Shown in pieces: positions 28,155-37,007 of a stretch of DNA of 64,000 nt. The position numbers were made by a program, and so were the translations under genes. Every line of letters starts with the position of its first letter. Position 1 is the first letter of the stretch. Source of the DNA: Alphaproteobacteria bacterium (GTDB lineage: Bacteria > Planctomycetota > Phycisphaerae > UBA1845); assembly GCA_028285105.1 (NCBI GenBank), contig JANQQE010000024.1, positions 494,230 through 558,229 of the forward strand, given 5' to 3'. The notes beneath the pieces are model-generated. The model saw only the letters and a program-made list of their open reading frames with translations. It had not been told where the DNA came from and searched no databases.

Positions 28155-29177
28155 ATGGCCGCCAAACGTCGAAGCAAAATCTGGGATGTCGATCGCAACG
28201 AAGTCACACCGGAATCGATCTACCTCAACCGTCGCCGATTCCTCAAATCCGTCGGAGCAATCGGCAGTGCGGTGGCCATCAACGGCTTCGCATGCAAACC
28301 AGCAGACGAAGAAAAAGCAGACACCGCGACGACCGACGATTCCTCAAGCAAACCGACTCCGAAGATTTCCGAAGAGATCGTCATACCCAATACACCAACG
28401 TCAGACCTATACCCCGCCAAACGCAACGATGCATTCACGCTCGATCGTCCAATCACCGACGAAGTCGTCGCCGCGACGCACAATAACTTCTACGAATTCA
28501 CCACCGCAAAGAACCGCGTTTGGAAATTGGTGTCAAGTTTGAAGACGCGCCCCTGGACCGTCGAAGCAACGGGCTTGGTTAAGGAACCGAAGCGTTACGA
28601 CATTGACGATCTCATCCGCAAAATGCCGCTGGAAGAACGCCTCTATCGTTTCCGTTGCGTCGAGACCTGGGCGATGGCCGTCCCGTGGACCGGGTTCCCC
28701 TTACGCGAACTTATCAAACTCGTCGAACCGAAATCGAACGCCAAATACATCCGATTCACGTCGTTCAATCGCCCCGATGAAGTCACCACGCAGCGCTTCG
28801 GTTCATACAAGTGGCCGTACTACGAAGGCCTCAGCATGGAAGAAGCCAACAACGATCTGGCGATGCTGGTGACGGGTATCTACGGCCACGAACTTCCGAC
28901 GCAACACGGCGCTCCCATTCGCCTGATTGTCCCCTGGAAGTATGGTTTCAAAAGCATCAAGTCGATCGAACGGATTGAATTCGTAGAAGACCAACCCGGT
29001 ACGTTCTGGAACGACCTTCAGCCGCTCGAATATTCCTTCCACGCCAACGTAGAACCGAAAGTCCCCCACCCGCGATGGTCGCAAGCCAACGAATGGCTCA
29101 TCCCCAACCGCAGCGACTCAAGGCCCACGCAGCTCTACAACGGGTACGAAGAGCAAGTCGCCAAGCTATACGGATAA
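28155..29177 (+). CDS. msrP: Protein-methionine-sulfoxide reductase catalytic subunit MsrP (YedY family)
   Basis: About 340 residues. Molybdopterin enzyme exported folded by the Tat system; it repairs oxidised methionines in envelope proteins using electrons from the membrane haem protein MsrQ. The Tat signal NRRRFLKSVGAIGSAVAING is near the N-terminus. The sulfite-oxidase fold follows, with RFRCVETWAMAVPWTGFPL containing the Mo-ligand cysteine and WKYGFKSIKSIERIEF near the end. GGAG lies six bases before the ATG at 28155 (ATG 28152 is too close). No msrQ gene lies beside it, which is unusual. Confidence 0.9.
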   Translation: MAAKRRSKIWDVDRNEVTPESIYLNRRRFLKSVGAIGSAVAINGFACKPADEEKADTATTDDSSSKPTPKISEEIVIPNTPTSDLYPAKRNDAFTLDRPITDEVVAATHNNFYEFTTAKNRVWKLVSSLKTRPWTVEATGLVKEPKRYDIDDLIRKMPLEERLYRFRCVETWAMAVPWTGFPLRELIKLVEPKSNAKYIRFTSFNRPDEVTTQRFGSYKWPYYEGLSMEEANNDLAMLVTGIYGHELPTQHGAPIRLIVPWKYGFKSIKSIERIEFVEDQPGTFWNDLQPLEYSFHANVEPKVPHPRWSQANEWLIPNRSDSRPTQLYNGYEEQVAKLYG

Positions 29178-29402
29178 ACCGCAACGTCGGGTGTGGCTCG
29201 CCGCATCTGCTAAATGAATGCGATAAACGCCGACGGTTTCGATTGATGCCCACGGATTAACAGGTGCGGTCACCCTACATTTCCGACCTCCTTAAGCCGT
29301 GCCATTGCTCAATCCCATTTGGCGCAACCAACCCAAGCGCTGTATCCTTAAACCGGACGCGCAAATTCAACCAACCTCACCACCAAACGTGGAGCAATCA
29401 TC

Positions 29403-30062
29403 ATGTCAAAAGTAGGCGTTTGTCTTTCCGGCTGCGGTTTTCTCGACGGTTCCGAGATTCAGGAAGCCGTTTTCACCTTACTCGCCCTCGACCAAGCCGG
29501 CGCAACCGCGGTCTGCTGCGCACCGGAAATGCCCCAGGCGCAGGTCGTCAACCACGCCACGCAGGACCGCGTCGGCGAACAACGCGACGCATTGGTAGAA
29601 GCCGCCCGAATCGCCCGTGGCAACATCATCCCGCTGTCGCGGATGGACGCCCGCAGCATCGACGCGCTGATCTTTCCGGGCGGATACGGTGCGGCCCAAA
29701 ACCTATGCACGTTCGCGGTGGACGGCCCCGATTGCAGCGTCAACTACGAAGTCGAGACGCTGGTGGCTGACATGCTCGAAATGAAAAAACCCATCGGCGT
29801 CATCTGCATCGCCCCGGCCATGATGGCCCGCCTAGTAGGCAAGCGAAACATCGCGGCTAAGCTGACCATAGGCAACGACCCCGGCACCGCAGAAGCCATA
29901 ACCAAAATGGGAGCCACCCACTGCGACTGCCCCGTCACCGAAATGGTAGTAGACGAAGAAAACAAAATAGTAAGCACACCGGCATACATGTACGACGCGA
30001 CACCGGCGCAGGTGTTCGAAGGCGTGAAGAAGTGTGTGGATGAAGTTGTGCGGTTGATTTGA
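29403..30062 (+). CDS. elbB: ElbB-like glyoxalase, DJ-1/PfpI superfamily
   Basis: 219 residues. The sequence follows the ElbB/YhbL pattern: KVGVCLSGCGFLDGSEIQEA at the start, the long insert with DRVGEQRDALVEAARIARG, LIFPGGYGAAQNLCTFA, and the nucleophile-elbow stretch GVICIAPAMMARL in which the DJ-1 Cys lies in CIAP. ElbB of E. coli has weak glyoxalase activity and affects isoprenoid yield, but its cellular role is uncertain. GGAG eight bases upstream supports the start. It is followed almost at once by the zinc-ribbon membrane protein gene. Confidence 0.9.
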   Translation: MSKVGVCLSGCGFLDGSEIQEAVFTLLALDQAGATAVCCAPEMPQAQVVNHATQDRVGEQRDALVEAARIARGNIIPLSRMDARSIDALIFPGGYGAAQNLCTFAVDGPDCSVNYEVETLVADMLEMKKPIGVICIAPAMMARLVGKRNIAAKLTIGNDPGTAEAITKMGATHCDCPVTEMVVDEENKIVSTPAYMYDATPAQVFEGVKKCVDEVVRLI

Positions 30063-30067
30063 ATTCT

Positions 30068-30883
30068 ATGGAGAATCGTGATTCGCGCGTGAACTTGGTG
30101 AACGTCTCCGCCCTCAAATGCCCCAAATGTTCGTACAACCTCACCGGTCTCACGCGTGAAATTTGCCCCGAGTGTGGTTCAGCATTCAATTTGGAATTAA
30201 TGCGAGATGATCCCGAGCGACATCGCCTCGGTTCGCCGGTCTATCGCACTCGGCGTCTTGCAATTGTCTCAGGAACACTCAAGACAATTCTGTTGATGCT
30301 GTTTCGCCCGATATCGTTTGCACAACGCCTCCGCTTAGACGAATCACTCTTCCCTCCGTTGGCGGTTTTCTTGCTCGTTGTCATTTCAGTTTTTCTTCGA
30401 CTGTATGGATTCTCTTTCGCCAACACTCCGAGCTTGTTCTTCGCGCGGGTCGCACCAAGAATGGCGGTTTGGGTCGCAGAATCTTCTTTGCTTATTCTAG
30501 TATTTGCGTTTGTTCTTGCGGCAGTTGCAAAACGAGGCAATTCATTTCTATGGACGTTTCTGCGACGATTCCGGTTCTGGATCATTGTCGGGCTTTATTC
30601 GACGGTGTTCTTACCCTTTTGGCCGCGGTTTTGCGCCGGCGCATGGCCACTTCCCTGGCGGAAATACACCACCGATTGGCCCTTCGTCCATCTGCATTTC
30701 AGCAACAATGCGTACGCTGCATCCATCGTGCTGCTTTGGTGGACAACAATCATCTGCATCGTCCTTTGGTATCGCAATCGACCGCGTTGGCTTGCGATCA
30801 TCATGATGCTGGGAGCCTTCCTATTCGCCCGCGCTGCCATTCAGATTGTCGATGATGTGATTCCCCGGTTGTCCCGTTCCTAA
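30068..30883 (+). CDS. Zinc-ribbon multipass membrane protein
   Basis: About 271 residues from the ATG at 30068 (the ORF track uses a TTG at 30059 that overlaps elbB). The N-terminus has CPKC-SYNLTGL-CPEC, a two-knuckle zinc ribbon of a kind I associate with many planctomycete membrane proteins. About five hydrophobic segments follow (PPLAVFLLVVISVFLRLYGF, LLILVFAFVLAAVA, WIIVGLYSTVFLPFW, IVLLWWTTIICIVLW, LAIIMMLGAFLFA). No enzyme motif is visible and the function is unknown. It is probably co-transcribed with elbB. Confidence 0.75.
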   Translation: MENRDSRVNLVNVSALKCPKCSYNLTGLTREICPECGSAFNLELMRDDPERHRLGSPVYRTRRLAIVSGTLKTILLMLFRPISFAQRLRLDESLFPPLAVFLLVVISVFLRLYGFSFANTPSLFFARVAPRMAVWVAESSLLILVFAFVLAAVAKRGNSFLWTFLRRFRFWIIVGLYSTVFLPFWPRFCAGAWPLPWRKYTTDWPFVHLHFSNNAYAASIVLLWWTTIICIVLWYRNRPRWLAIIMMLGAFLFARAAIQIVDDVIPRLSRS

Positions 30884-31209
30884 TACCCATCAAGAGCTCA
30901 AACAACGGAGTTAACCGCAATCAAACCTCACTGCCCCGAAATGGAAATCAGGGAATTCAATTGCCATGTAACAAGAATGGCCGAACGCCCAGTCACTTCT
31001 GAGCCCCTCTCCACATACCCCAGAATCACATCGCATGTACAGTAATAGTACTGGCATCGCAGAACTCAGATTAAATCACAACTACGCTTGATTTTCGTTT
31101 TCTGTTAGGGTATGCTTTACCCGAACAGGAAGCGAACTTCTGCTTGGGGCTTGTCCCTGGCTGGGGTTTGCCTTGCGACAGCTTTGCAGAACGACAAGGA
31201 GGTCGGCTG
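30884..31209. other. Intergenic region with a long inverted repeat
   Basis: No gene is seen. At 31102-31128 there is an inverted repeat with arms CTGTTaGGGTA and TACCCgAACAG around a five-base centre. It is not followed by a T run on either strand, so an operator-like or RNA structural role is more likely than termination. A strong ribosome binding site (AAGGAGG, 31196-31202) lies 70 bases downstream. Confidence 0.5.
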
Positions 31210-32212
31210 ATGGGTGCTTTTGGGAATGACATTGGTGGCGATGGGGCTTTGCAGTCGCCGCTTTGCTTATTCGGGCCGGGTGGATCTTATCGTGTTGGGC
31301 TGGTTGCGCCGGCTGTGGTTTCGGATGGCGCACACCCTTTGGATTGTGATTCTGCGGACGGGGTTCCTGAGCAATCGGATTCTGCGGGCTGGGCTTCTGC
31401 GGAATACCGTGCTTCGGACGCAGACTCGGCTGTCGCTGATAGCGGTAGATCGCCTCGTTCGGTGGCTGATGGAAGTCGTCGCGGCGTGCGGGGTTGCCGA
31501 CCTGCGGGCCAGCGGGCGCGGGTTGTTGCTTATCCGGGGCGCGGGTTGATTCATGTGGCTACGCGGTCTGATGCAGTTGGCCCGACGCGTGGACATGCCC
31601 GCAATCCAGCACAATCTCGTGAGGCGGTTAGCCCCACTTATGCAATGGGTGCGAATGCCTTGGGCGTTTCGCTTTCGATGGATTGGTGGTTGCATCAATG
31701 CGTTGAAGATGTTCGCGTTTGGGCGTCGTCCGTTGCGTCCTGGGTTTCTGCAGCTTGCAATAGCGTTGCGCGATTTGGTCGGGCGATGCTTCCGCACTTT
31801 GCGCGTAATGATTGCGACGGTTGCGTGTCAACGCGACTGGTGGCAGTTCCGATTGCGGACATTCGTCCTCGACCGGCGACGGCTGACGAGGTGATTCAAT
31901 CGGGCGAATTGATTCGTCCGGGCGATACGGTTCGTCCGGGACTTTCAAATCGATTGTCAACAACCCATCGCACCATGGAGGCAACGCTACCGCCAGTTGT
32001 TCTTGGGCCGGAAGGTATCTCAGCCGTTGCGTCACATCGAGACGTGGCGAATCGCACGAGCGCAGATCCGACGAACGTAGATCGCACAGTAACGTCAGTC
32101 ATCGCAAATGATGAAACACGAAACGGGATTCTCGACGAAAATGGATGTTCACAGCCATCGGGTTCAAACGACGCGGGTGCGTGTGTTGGCCTCGTGGAAC
32201 TGGAGGTAGGTA
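31210..32212 (+). other. Unresolved tract upstream of lexA, with an open frame of doubtful coding value
   Basis: ATG 31210 has AAGGAGG at an ideal seven bases, and its frame stays open to 32493, overlapping lexA by 281 bases. The product (start MGAFGNDIGGDGALQSP) is Ala/Ser/Asp/Arg-rich with no domain, and an overlap of that size with lexA is implausible. The second plus frame gives two hydrophobic/Arg ORFs split by one TGA (31214-31549, 31553-31894). One minus frame gives a Pro/Gln-rich stretch (IPQKPSPQNPIAQEPRPQNH) ending at 31082 without a start codon. The DNA has short internal repeats (ATTCTGCGG, TTCGTCCGGG). A degenerate gene or one frameshifted near its end is the likeliest reading. 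I assign no function. Confidence 0.3.
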
Positions 32213-32872
32213 ATGGCCCCCGGAAAGAAAAGCACGGCCAGGTCAGGCCAACTCAAATCGGGACGGGACAAGAGGCGGCTGACACCGCGGCAGCTTCAGA
32301 TTCTGACGCGCATACGGGACTATCGGCGCAGTCATGGCTATTCCCCGTCGATGCAGGAGTTAGCCGACGATCTGCAAATCTCAAAGGTCACGGTGTTCGA
32401 GCACGTCGACACGCTCGTCGCAAAAGGCCAACTGTATCGGAATCCGCACAAGGCACGCTCTTTGGAACTGACATCGCAGGCTCAGCTGCCTGACGAGCGG
32501 CCGACGCTGCTGCCTTTGATGGGACGGATCGCAGCCGGCTTACCGATCGAAGCCATCGAGAATGCCGAAGCGCTCGACCTCGAATCAGTCTTCGCGTCGC
32601 GCGCCGATACATTCGTATTGCGAGTCACGGGCAACAGTATGATCGACGAGCAGATTCGCGACGGCGATTACGTCGTGGTTGAAAAACGCGACACGGCCCG
32701 TGACGGCGAAACGGTGGTCGCATTGATCGACGATGGCGAGGCGACTTTGAAGAAGTTCTACAAAGAGAAAAACCGCATCCGCCTGCAACCCGCCAATGCC
32801 GACTTTGAACCGATCTACGTAGACAACGTCAACATTCAGGGCGTTGTGATCGGCGTGCTGCGAAGGTTGTAG
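32213..32872 (+). CDS. lexA: LexA repressor
   Basis: 219 residues. The SOS repressor binds operators as a dimer and cleaves itself when RecA filaments form on damaged DNA. The N-terminal winged helix is LTPRQLQILTRIRDYRRSHG followed by SMQELADDLQISKVTVFEHV. The Ala-Gly cleavage site is in GRIAAGLP. The S24 protease domain has the nucleophile in GNSMID and the lysine in EATLKKFY. GGAGG six bases before the ATG fixes the start. It sits upstream of queA, a UvrD-type helicase and an AlkA-type glycosylase. I could not identify a confident LexA operator. Confidence 0.96.
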   Translation: MAPGKKSTARSGQLKSGRDKRRLTPRQLQILTRIRDYRRSHGYSPSMQELADDLQISKVTVFEHVDTLVAKGQLYRNPHKARSLELTSQAQLPDERPTLLPLMGRIAAGLPIEAIENAEALDLESVFASRADTFVLRVTGNSMIDEQIRDGDYVVVEKRDTARDGETVVALIDDGEATLKKFYKEKNRIRLQPANADFEPIYVDNVNIQGVVIGVLRRL

Positions 32873-32981
32873 GAAATGCGTTCATTGCGACGCCCGTAGC
32901 AATACACCGTGCGTTTTCGTTCGGATGGCGCAATTGGCGCGTTCTATGGTGCGTGTCATTCAACACCACGTGTAACGAATG

Positions 32982-33512
32982 CTAATAGAGAAGATCGAGA
33001 ACAGTACCGGTCAGGTTGGGGTCGTTGGCTTGCTGTAATTCTCGAACGTAGACGGTGACCACCTTTTCAGGAATCTTGTGCGGCCAATCCAGTTCAAGCT
33101 CGGGAAGATTGCGCATGCTCGATGGCGATTGGGCCACCGCAAATGGAATCGCGCCATCTCCCGCGACTGCGGCTGCGCTTTGGATGTTGCCGATTGAATC
33201 TGTAGCCTGGCATGTGTGTTTTGCGGCATCGAGGCAGGTAGAATCCATCGACGCGAGGTCGATCAATGGAGGGACGAGTAGCGGTTGAAGCCTGGCACGA
33301 CGCATGTGGATGTAGTGCAGAAATGCCTGCGCACCGAGAATGCGAACCACATTGGGATTATTGCGCATGGATCGATAAGAGAACTGCGCCGATTGTAGAG
33401 CGATGGGATGTATGCGCAGTGGGTCCACGTGGTGACTCCATTGGTTGCACACGGACCTTGCAATCCGCTGCCAAAATGCGGCTTCGGTTTCGGTCGATGC
33501 GCACCGATTCAA
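32982..33512 (-). CDS. Hypothetical protein
   Basis: 176 residues starting at a TTG (33512) with GGAA five to six bases upstream. Composition and third-base pattern look coding, and the C-terminus (PEKVVTVYVRELQQANDPNL) is typical of a folded helical protein. I recognise no family, signal peptide or membrane segment. It is antisense to its neighbours lexA and queA and fills the space between them. A later ATG (MRNNPNVVRILG) could be the true start. Confidence 0.5.
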   Translation of the reverse strand: MNRCASTETEAAFWQRIARSVCNQWSHHVDPLRIHPIALQSAQFSYRSMRNNPNVVRILGAQAFLHYIHMRRARLQPLLVPPLIDLASMDSTCLDAAKHTCQATDSIGNIQSAAAVAGDGAIPFAVAQSPSSMRNLPELELDWPHKIPEKVVTVYVRELQQANDPNLTGTVLDLLY

Positions 33513-33684
33513 TCAGGTTCCAGCAAGATGCAGACCGTCCGGTTCAGCGACAGGCGGTTTGCAAGAGACTCGCTGCTAACTTCTTATTGGAGCTGCAATT
33601 GCGCCGTGGCAGCGCTTGCCGGCATCGCTCGCTCCATTTTACCCGCGTTGATTCCGGGCCACATTTTGATTCTTGTAGGCAACC

Positions 33685-34854
33685 ATGGGTTTAACCGGCG
33701 ACCAATCTCTGGATGGGCAATCTCTGGAAGGGCAATCTCTGGGTGGGCCATCTGCTGGCTGCCAATCCGGTCGCCGGCCCGATTTTGACATTGCGGAGTT
33801 GGATTACGACTTGCCGGAAGAATTAATCGCCCAGCACCCACCCGAGGTGCGCGGGAGTTCGCGACTCTTGGTGGTCGATCGCGCCGTCCAATCGATTGTG
33901 GACGATGTTGTCGAGAACCTGCCGGATCACTTGAATGCGGGCGACGCGCTGGTGATGAACAACACCCGCGTGGTGCCAGCAAAGTTTCAGTTGCGGAGAT
34001 CGACAGGCGGCATCATTGACGCACTGTTTCTCAGCGAACCGCAAACCGGTAAATGGGACGTGCTGTTGAAGGGCGCTCAGCGCGTATCGTTGGGTGAAGA
34101 ATTGTCGCTGGATGGCGCTTCGTCTGATCGCGGTGCACATGACTACACTCTGATTGCAAAATCACGCGGAGAGCGAGGCAAATGGGTGTTGGAACTCTGC
34201 GCAGATCATTCGGTGTCCGCTGCTGAGATTCTCGAATCGTATGGACGCATGCCGCTGCCACCCTACATCAAACGGGTGAAGGGCGCTGATGTGAGCGATG
34301 CCGACGATGCGAAGCGCTATCAAACCATTTTCGCCGAGAAACCGGGTGCAGTCGCAGCACCGACGGCTGGCTTGCACTTTACGGACTCGCTGCTTGCGCG
34401 AATACGCGATGCAAATATCGCAACACATTTTGTTACGCTGCATGTTGGCTATGGGACTTTCGCTCCCGTAGAAGTGACCAATCTCGCCGACCACGCAATG
34501 CATCACGAGCGTTTCGACATCGGCCAGAGAACCTGCGACGCTATCAATCAAACGCGGTCAATCAAGGGTCGAGTCGTGGCTGTGGGCACGACATCGGCAC
34601 GGGTGCTTGAATCGGCTTGGCAGATCCACGGCTTGTCTGAGGGTATCAGCGGATCAACGGATCTATTCTGTTATCCACCGTATGCGTTTGGCGGCTTCGA
34701 CGCTTTGATGACGAATTTTCATTTGCCCAAGAGTACATTGATGGCGATGGTGATGGCCTTTGGCGGAATCGACCTCATCCGCCGCGCCTACGAACATGCC
34801 GTCGCCGAGGAATATCGATTCTTCAGTTATGGCGATGCCATGCTTATTGTCTGA
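33685..34854 (+). CDS. queA: S-adenosylmethionine:tRNA ribosyltransferase-isomerase
   Basis: 389 residues. QueA transfers and isomerises the ribosyl group of SAM onto preQ1 in tRNA, making epoxyqueuosine. Family motifs are DYDLPEELIAQHPPE, RLLVVDR, ALVMNNTRVVPAKF, PLPPYIKR, VAAPTAGLHFT, HVGYGTFAPV and NFHLPKSTLMAMVMA. The usual start lies just before FDIAELDYDLPEE, but here about 32 extra residues precede it, made of a repeated QSLDGQSLEGQSLGG unit encoded by a 15-base tandem repeat. No in-frame ATG follows the repeats, so they are probably translated. The helicase gene begins right after the stop. Confidence 0.93.
   Translation: MGLTGDQSLDGQSLEGQSLGGPSAGCQSGRRPDFDIAELDYDLPEELIAQHPPEVRGSSRLLVVDRAVQSIVDDVVENLPDHLNAGDALVMNNTRVVPAKFQLRRSTGGIIDALFLSEPQTGKWDVLLKGAQRVSLGEELSLDGASSDRGAHDYTLIAKSRGERGKWVLELCADHSVSAAEILESYGRMPLPPYIKRVKGADVSDADDAKRYQTIFAEKPGAVAAPTAGLHFTDSLLARIRDANIATHFVTLHVGYGTFAPVEVTNLADHAMHHERFDIGQRTCDAINQTRSIKGRVVAVGTTSARVLESAWQIHGLSEGISGSTDLFCYPPYAFGGFDALMTNFHLPKSTLMAMVMAFGGIDLIRRAYEHAVAEEYRFFSYGDAMLIV
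33703..33762 (+). repeat. 15-base tandem repeat inside the 5' end of queA
   Basis: Four consecutive 15-base units: CAATCTCTGGATGGG, CAATCTCTGGAAGGG, CAATCTCTGGGTGGG and a degenerate CCATCTGCTGGCTGC. The unit is in frame and encodes QSLxG repeats. Confidence 0.9.
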
Positions 34855-34868
34855 AAGTGTTGCTCTCG

Positions 34869-37007
34869 ATGCCAAAAGATGGCACTTCAAATGACCAATG
34901 GCTTGTTGAACTCAACGAGCAACAGCGACGGGCAGTCACCCACGGCGATGGGCCGCTGCTGGTGATTGCGGGGGCGGGTACGGGCAAAACCAAGACGCTG
35001 GCCTGTCGGGTGGCGCATCTGATCGCGAGCGGCGTGCCGGCAGAGCGGATTCTGCTGCTGACCTTCACCCGGCGGGCAGCGGCTGAGATGATCAACCGGG
35101 CCCGTCACATCACCGATCGACCCGATGCCGCGTCGGTCTGGGGCGGCACTTTTCACGCGATCGCCAACCGCATCCTTCGAATTTACCACTCAGCCGTCGG
35201 ACTGCCGAACGACTTTACGATCATGGATCAATCCGATGCGGCTGACCTGATGAACGTGCTGCGAACGGATCTGGGTCTCGGCAAAGGCGACCGCCGTTTC
35301 CCCCGCAAGGAAACGCTGATCAAGATTTACTCGCGAACGATCGCCGCCCAAGAAGGCCTTCGCGATGTCGTCAAACGGTTCTACCCCTGGTGCGACGACG
35401 ACACCGACGCGATCGCCGAATTGTTTGAAGCTTTTGTCGAACGCAAGCGCAAGCATGGCCTGCTCGATTACGACGATCTGCTGCTATTCTGGAATGTTCT
35501 GGCGCACGTGTCGGCTGCGGCTGACGTGGTTGCGGACCGGTTCGATCACATCCTGGTAGATGAATATCAAGACACAAACGCGCTGCAATGTGCCATCTTG
35601 CAACACTTATGCGAGCGCAACAAGAACCTCTGCGTGGTTGGCGACGACGCCCAGTCGATCTACTCGTTCCGAGCGGCGACGGTGCGCAACATCCTCGATT
35701 TTCCCAAACAGTACGCCAATACAACCGTCGTCAAGCTCGAGCAGAACTACCGTTCGCGCAAGCCAATCCTGAATGCCTCGAACGCAGTGATGGCCGAAGC
35801 GCGCGAACGCTACACCAAGGAATTGTGGTCCAATCTTGAGGGCGACCAGAAACCGCTGCTGATTCATTGCGTTGACGAGCAGGGGCAATGCAACGAAGTG
35901 TGCAGTCGCATTCTCAAGCATCTGGAAGAAGGCATACCGCTCATGAAGCAAGCGGTGCTGTTCCGCACTGGGCACCACAGCGACATGCTTGAAGTCGAAC
36001 TCGCAAAGCGCAACATCCCGTTCCATAAATTCGGTGGATTGAAGTTCATCGAGTCGTCGCACATCAAAGACGTGTTAGCCCTGCTTCGCGTTCTCGAAAA
36101 CCCACGCGACGAGATCAGTTGGTTTCGGATATTACTGATGCTCAACGGCATCGGTTCGGCGATCGCACGAAACATCGTTGACGCCTTACTCGCGGAAGAC
36201 GAAGGCACGGAACGCACGGTCACCGATGAGATGGAAACTGAAAGCGTTCGCTTCAGTATAGCCATCAAACGGTTGGCCGAGAATCCGCCATCCGTACCTG
36301 CCGGTGCCCGTGAGGGTTTCGAAAAACTTCGCGATTTGCTGCTGACGTGCAGCGGAATCGGTCAAAATACAGCCGAAAACAGTAGCGAAACCTCGATGAA
36401 CATCCCGCCGATTTCGCAGCAAATCGAACTGATCCGCGAATTCTACGAGCCGCTCCTCGAACGCCGTTTCGACAATGCGGCCATGCGAACGCGCGATCTC
36501 GAACAGTTGGAACACATCGCCACCAGTTACCGTTCGCGGCGAAGTTTCATCAGCGACTTGACGCTCGACCCGCCTGCATCGACGTCCGACCTGGCTGGTC
36601 CACCGTTTCTCGAAGAAGACTATCTGATTCTCAGCACGATTCATTCGGCGAAGGGTTGCGAGTGGGATGTCGTGCATATTCTGCACTGCGCCGATGGCAT
36701 GATTCCATCAGACATGGCCGTCGGTGACGACGAAGGTATTGAGGAGGAAAGGCGGCTGCTCTACGTGGCGATGACACGGGCGAAAGATCATTTGTATGCG
36801 TATTTCCCACTACGGTATTACCATCGGCCGAACAGTTCGACCGACGCCCATTCGTACGCACAATTGTCGCGTTTTATTTCAAGAGATATTTTGCCCACGT
36901 TTGAGCAACACACGATTGAAACGCCGCAAGTACAAGACGATCCGGTCAAGACCAAGGCGTCGATTGAGAGCGTCGACAATTATCTCAAGACGCTATGGCG
37001 CAACTAA
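34869..37007 (+). CDS. UvrD/Rep/PcrA-family ATP-dependent DNA helicase
   Basis: About 712 residues, superfamily 1A 3'-5' helicase used in excision repair and clearing replication blocks. Motifs in order: LNEQQRRAVTH (Q motif), GAGTGKTKT (Walker A, near 35), TFTRRAAAEM, DEYQDTNALQ (Walker B, near 232), GDDAQSIYSFRAA, LEQNYRSRKPIL, STIHSAKGCEWDVV and the final LLYVAMTRAKDHLY. The ORF opens at a GTG (34857), three bases after the queA stop; ATG 34869 is an equal candidate, and neither has a strong ribosome binding site, so it may be translationally coupled to queA. Placement near lexA suggests an SOS link, but I see no operator. Confidence 0.93.
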   Translation: MPKDGTSNDQWLVELNEQQRRAVTHGDGPLLVIAGAGTGKTKTLACRVAHLIASGVPAERILLLTFTRRAAAEMINRARHITDRPDAASVWGGTFHAIANRILRIYHSAVGLPNDFTIMDQSDAADLMNVLRTDLGLGKGDRRFPRKETLIKIYSRTIAAQEGLRDVVKRFYPWCDDDTDAIAELFEAFVERKRKHGLLDYDDLLLFWNVLAHVSAAADVVADRFDHILVDEYQDTNALQCAILQHLCERNKNLCVVGDDAQSIYSFRAATVRNILDFPKQYANTTVVKLEQNYRSRKPILNASNAVMAEARERYTKELWSNLEGDQKPLLIHCVDEQGQCNEVCSRILKHLEEGIPLMKQAVLFRTGHHSDMLEVELAKRNIPFHKFGGLKFIESSHIKDVLALLRVLENPRDEISWFRILLMLNGIGSAIARNIVDALLAEDEGTERTVTDEMETESVRFSIAIKRLAENPPSVPAGAREGFEKLRDLLLTCSGIGQNTAENSSETSMNIPPISQQIELIREFYEPLLERRFDNAAMRTRDLEQLEHIATSYRSRRSFISDLTLDPPASTSDLAGPPFLEEDYLILSTIHSAKGCEWDVVHILHCADGMIPSDMAVGDDEGIEEERRLLYVAMTRAKDHLYAYFPLRYYHRPNSSTDAHSYAQLSRFISRDILPTFEQHTIETPQVQDDPVKTKASIESVDNYLKTLWRN

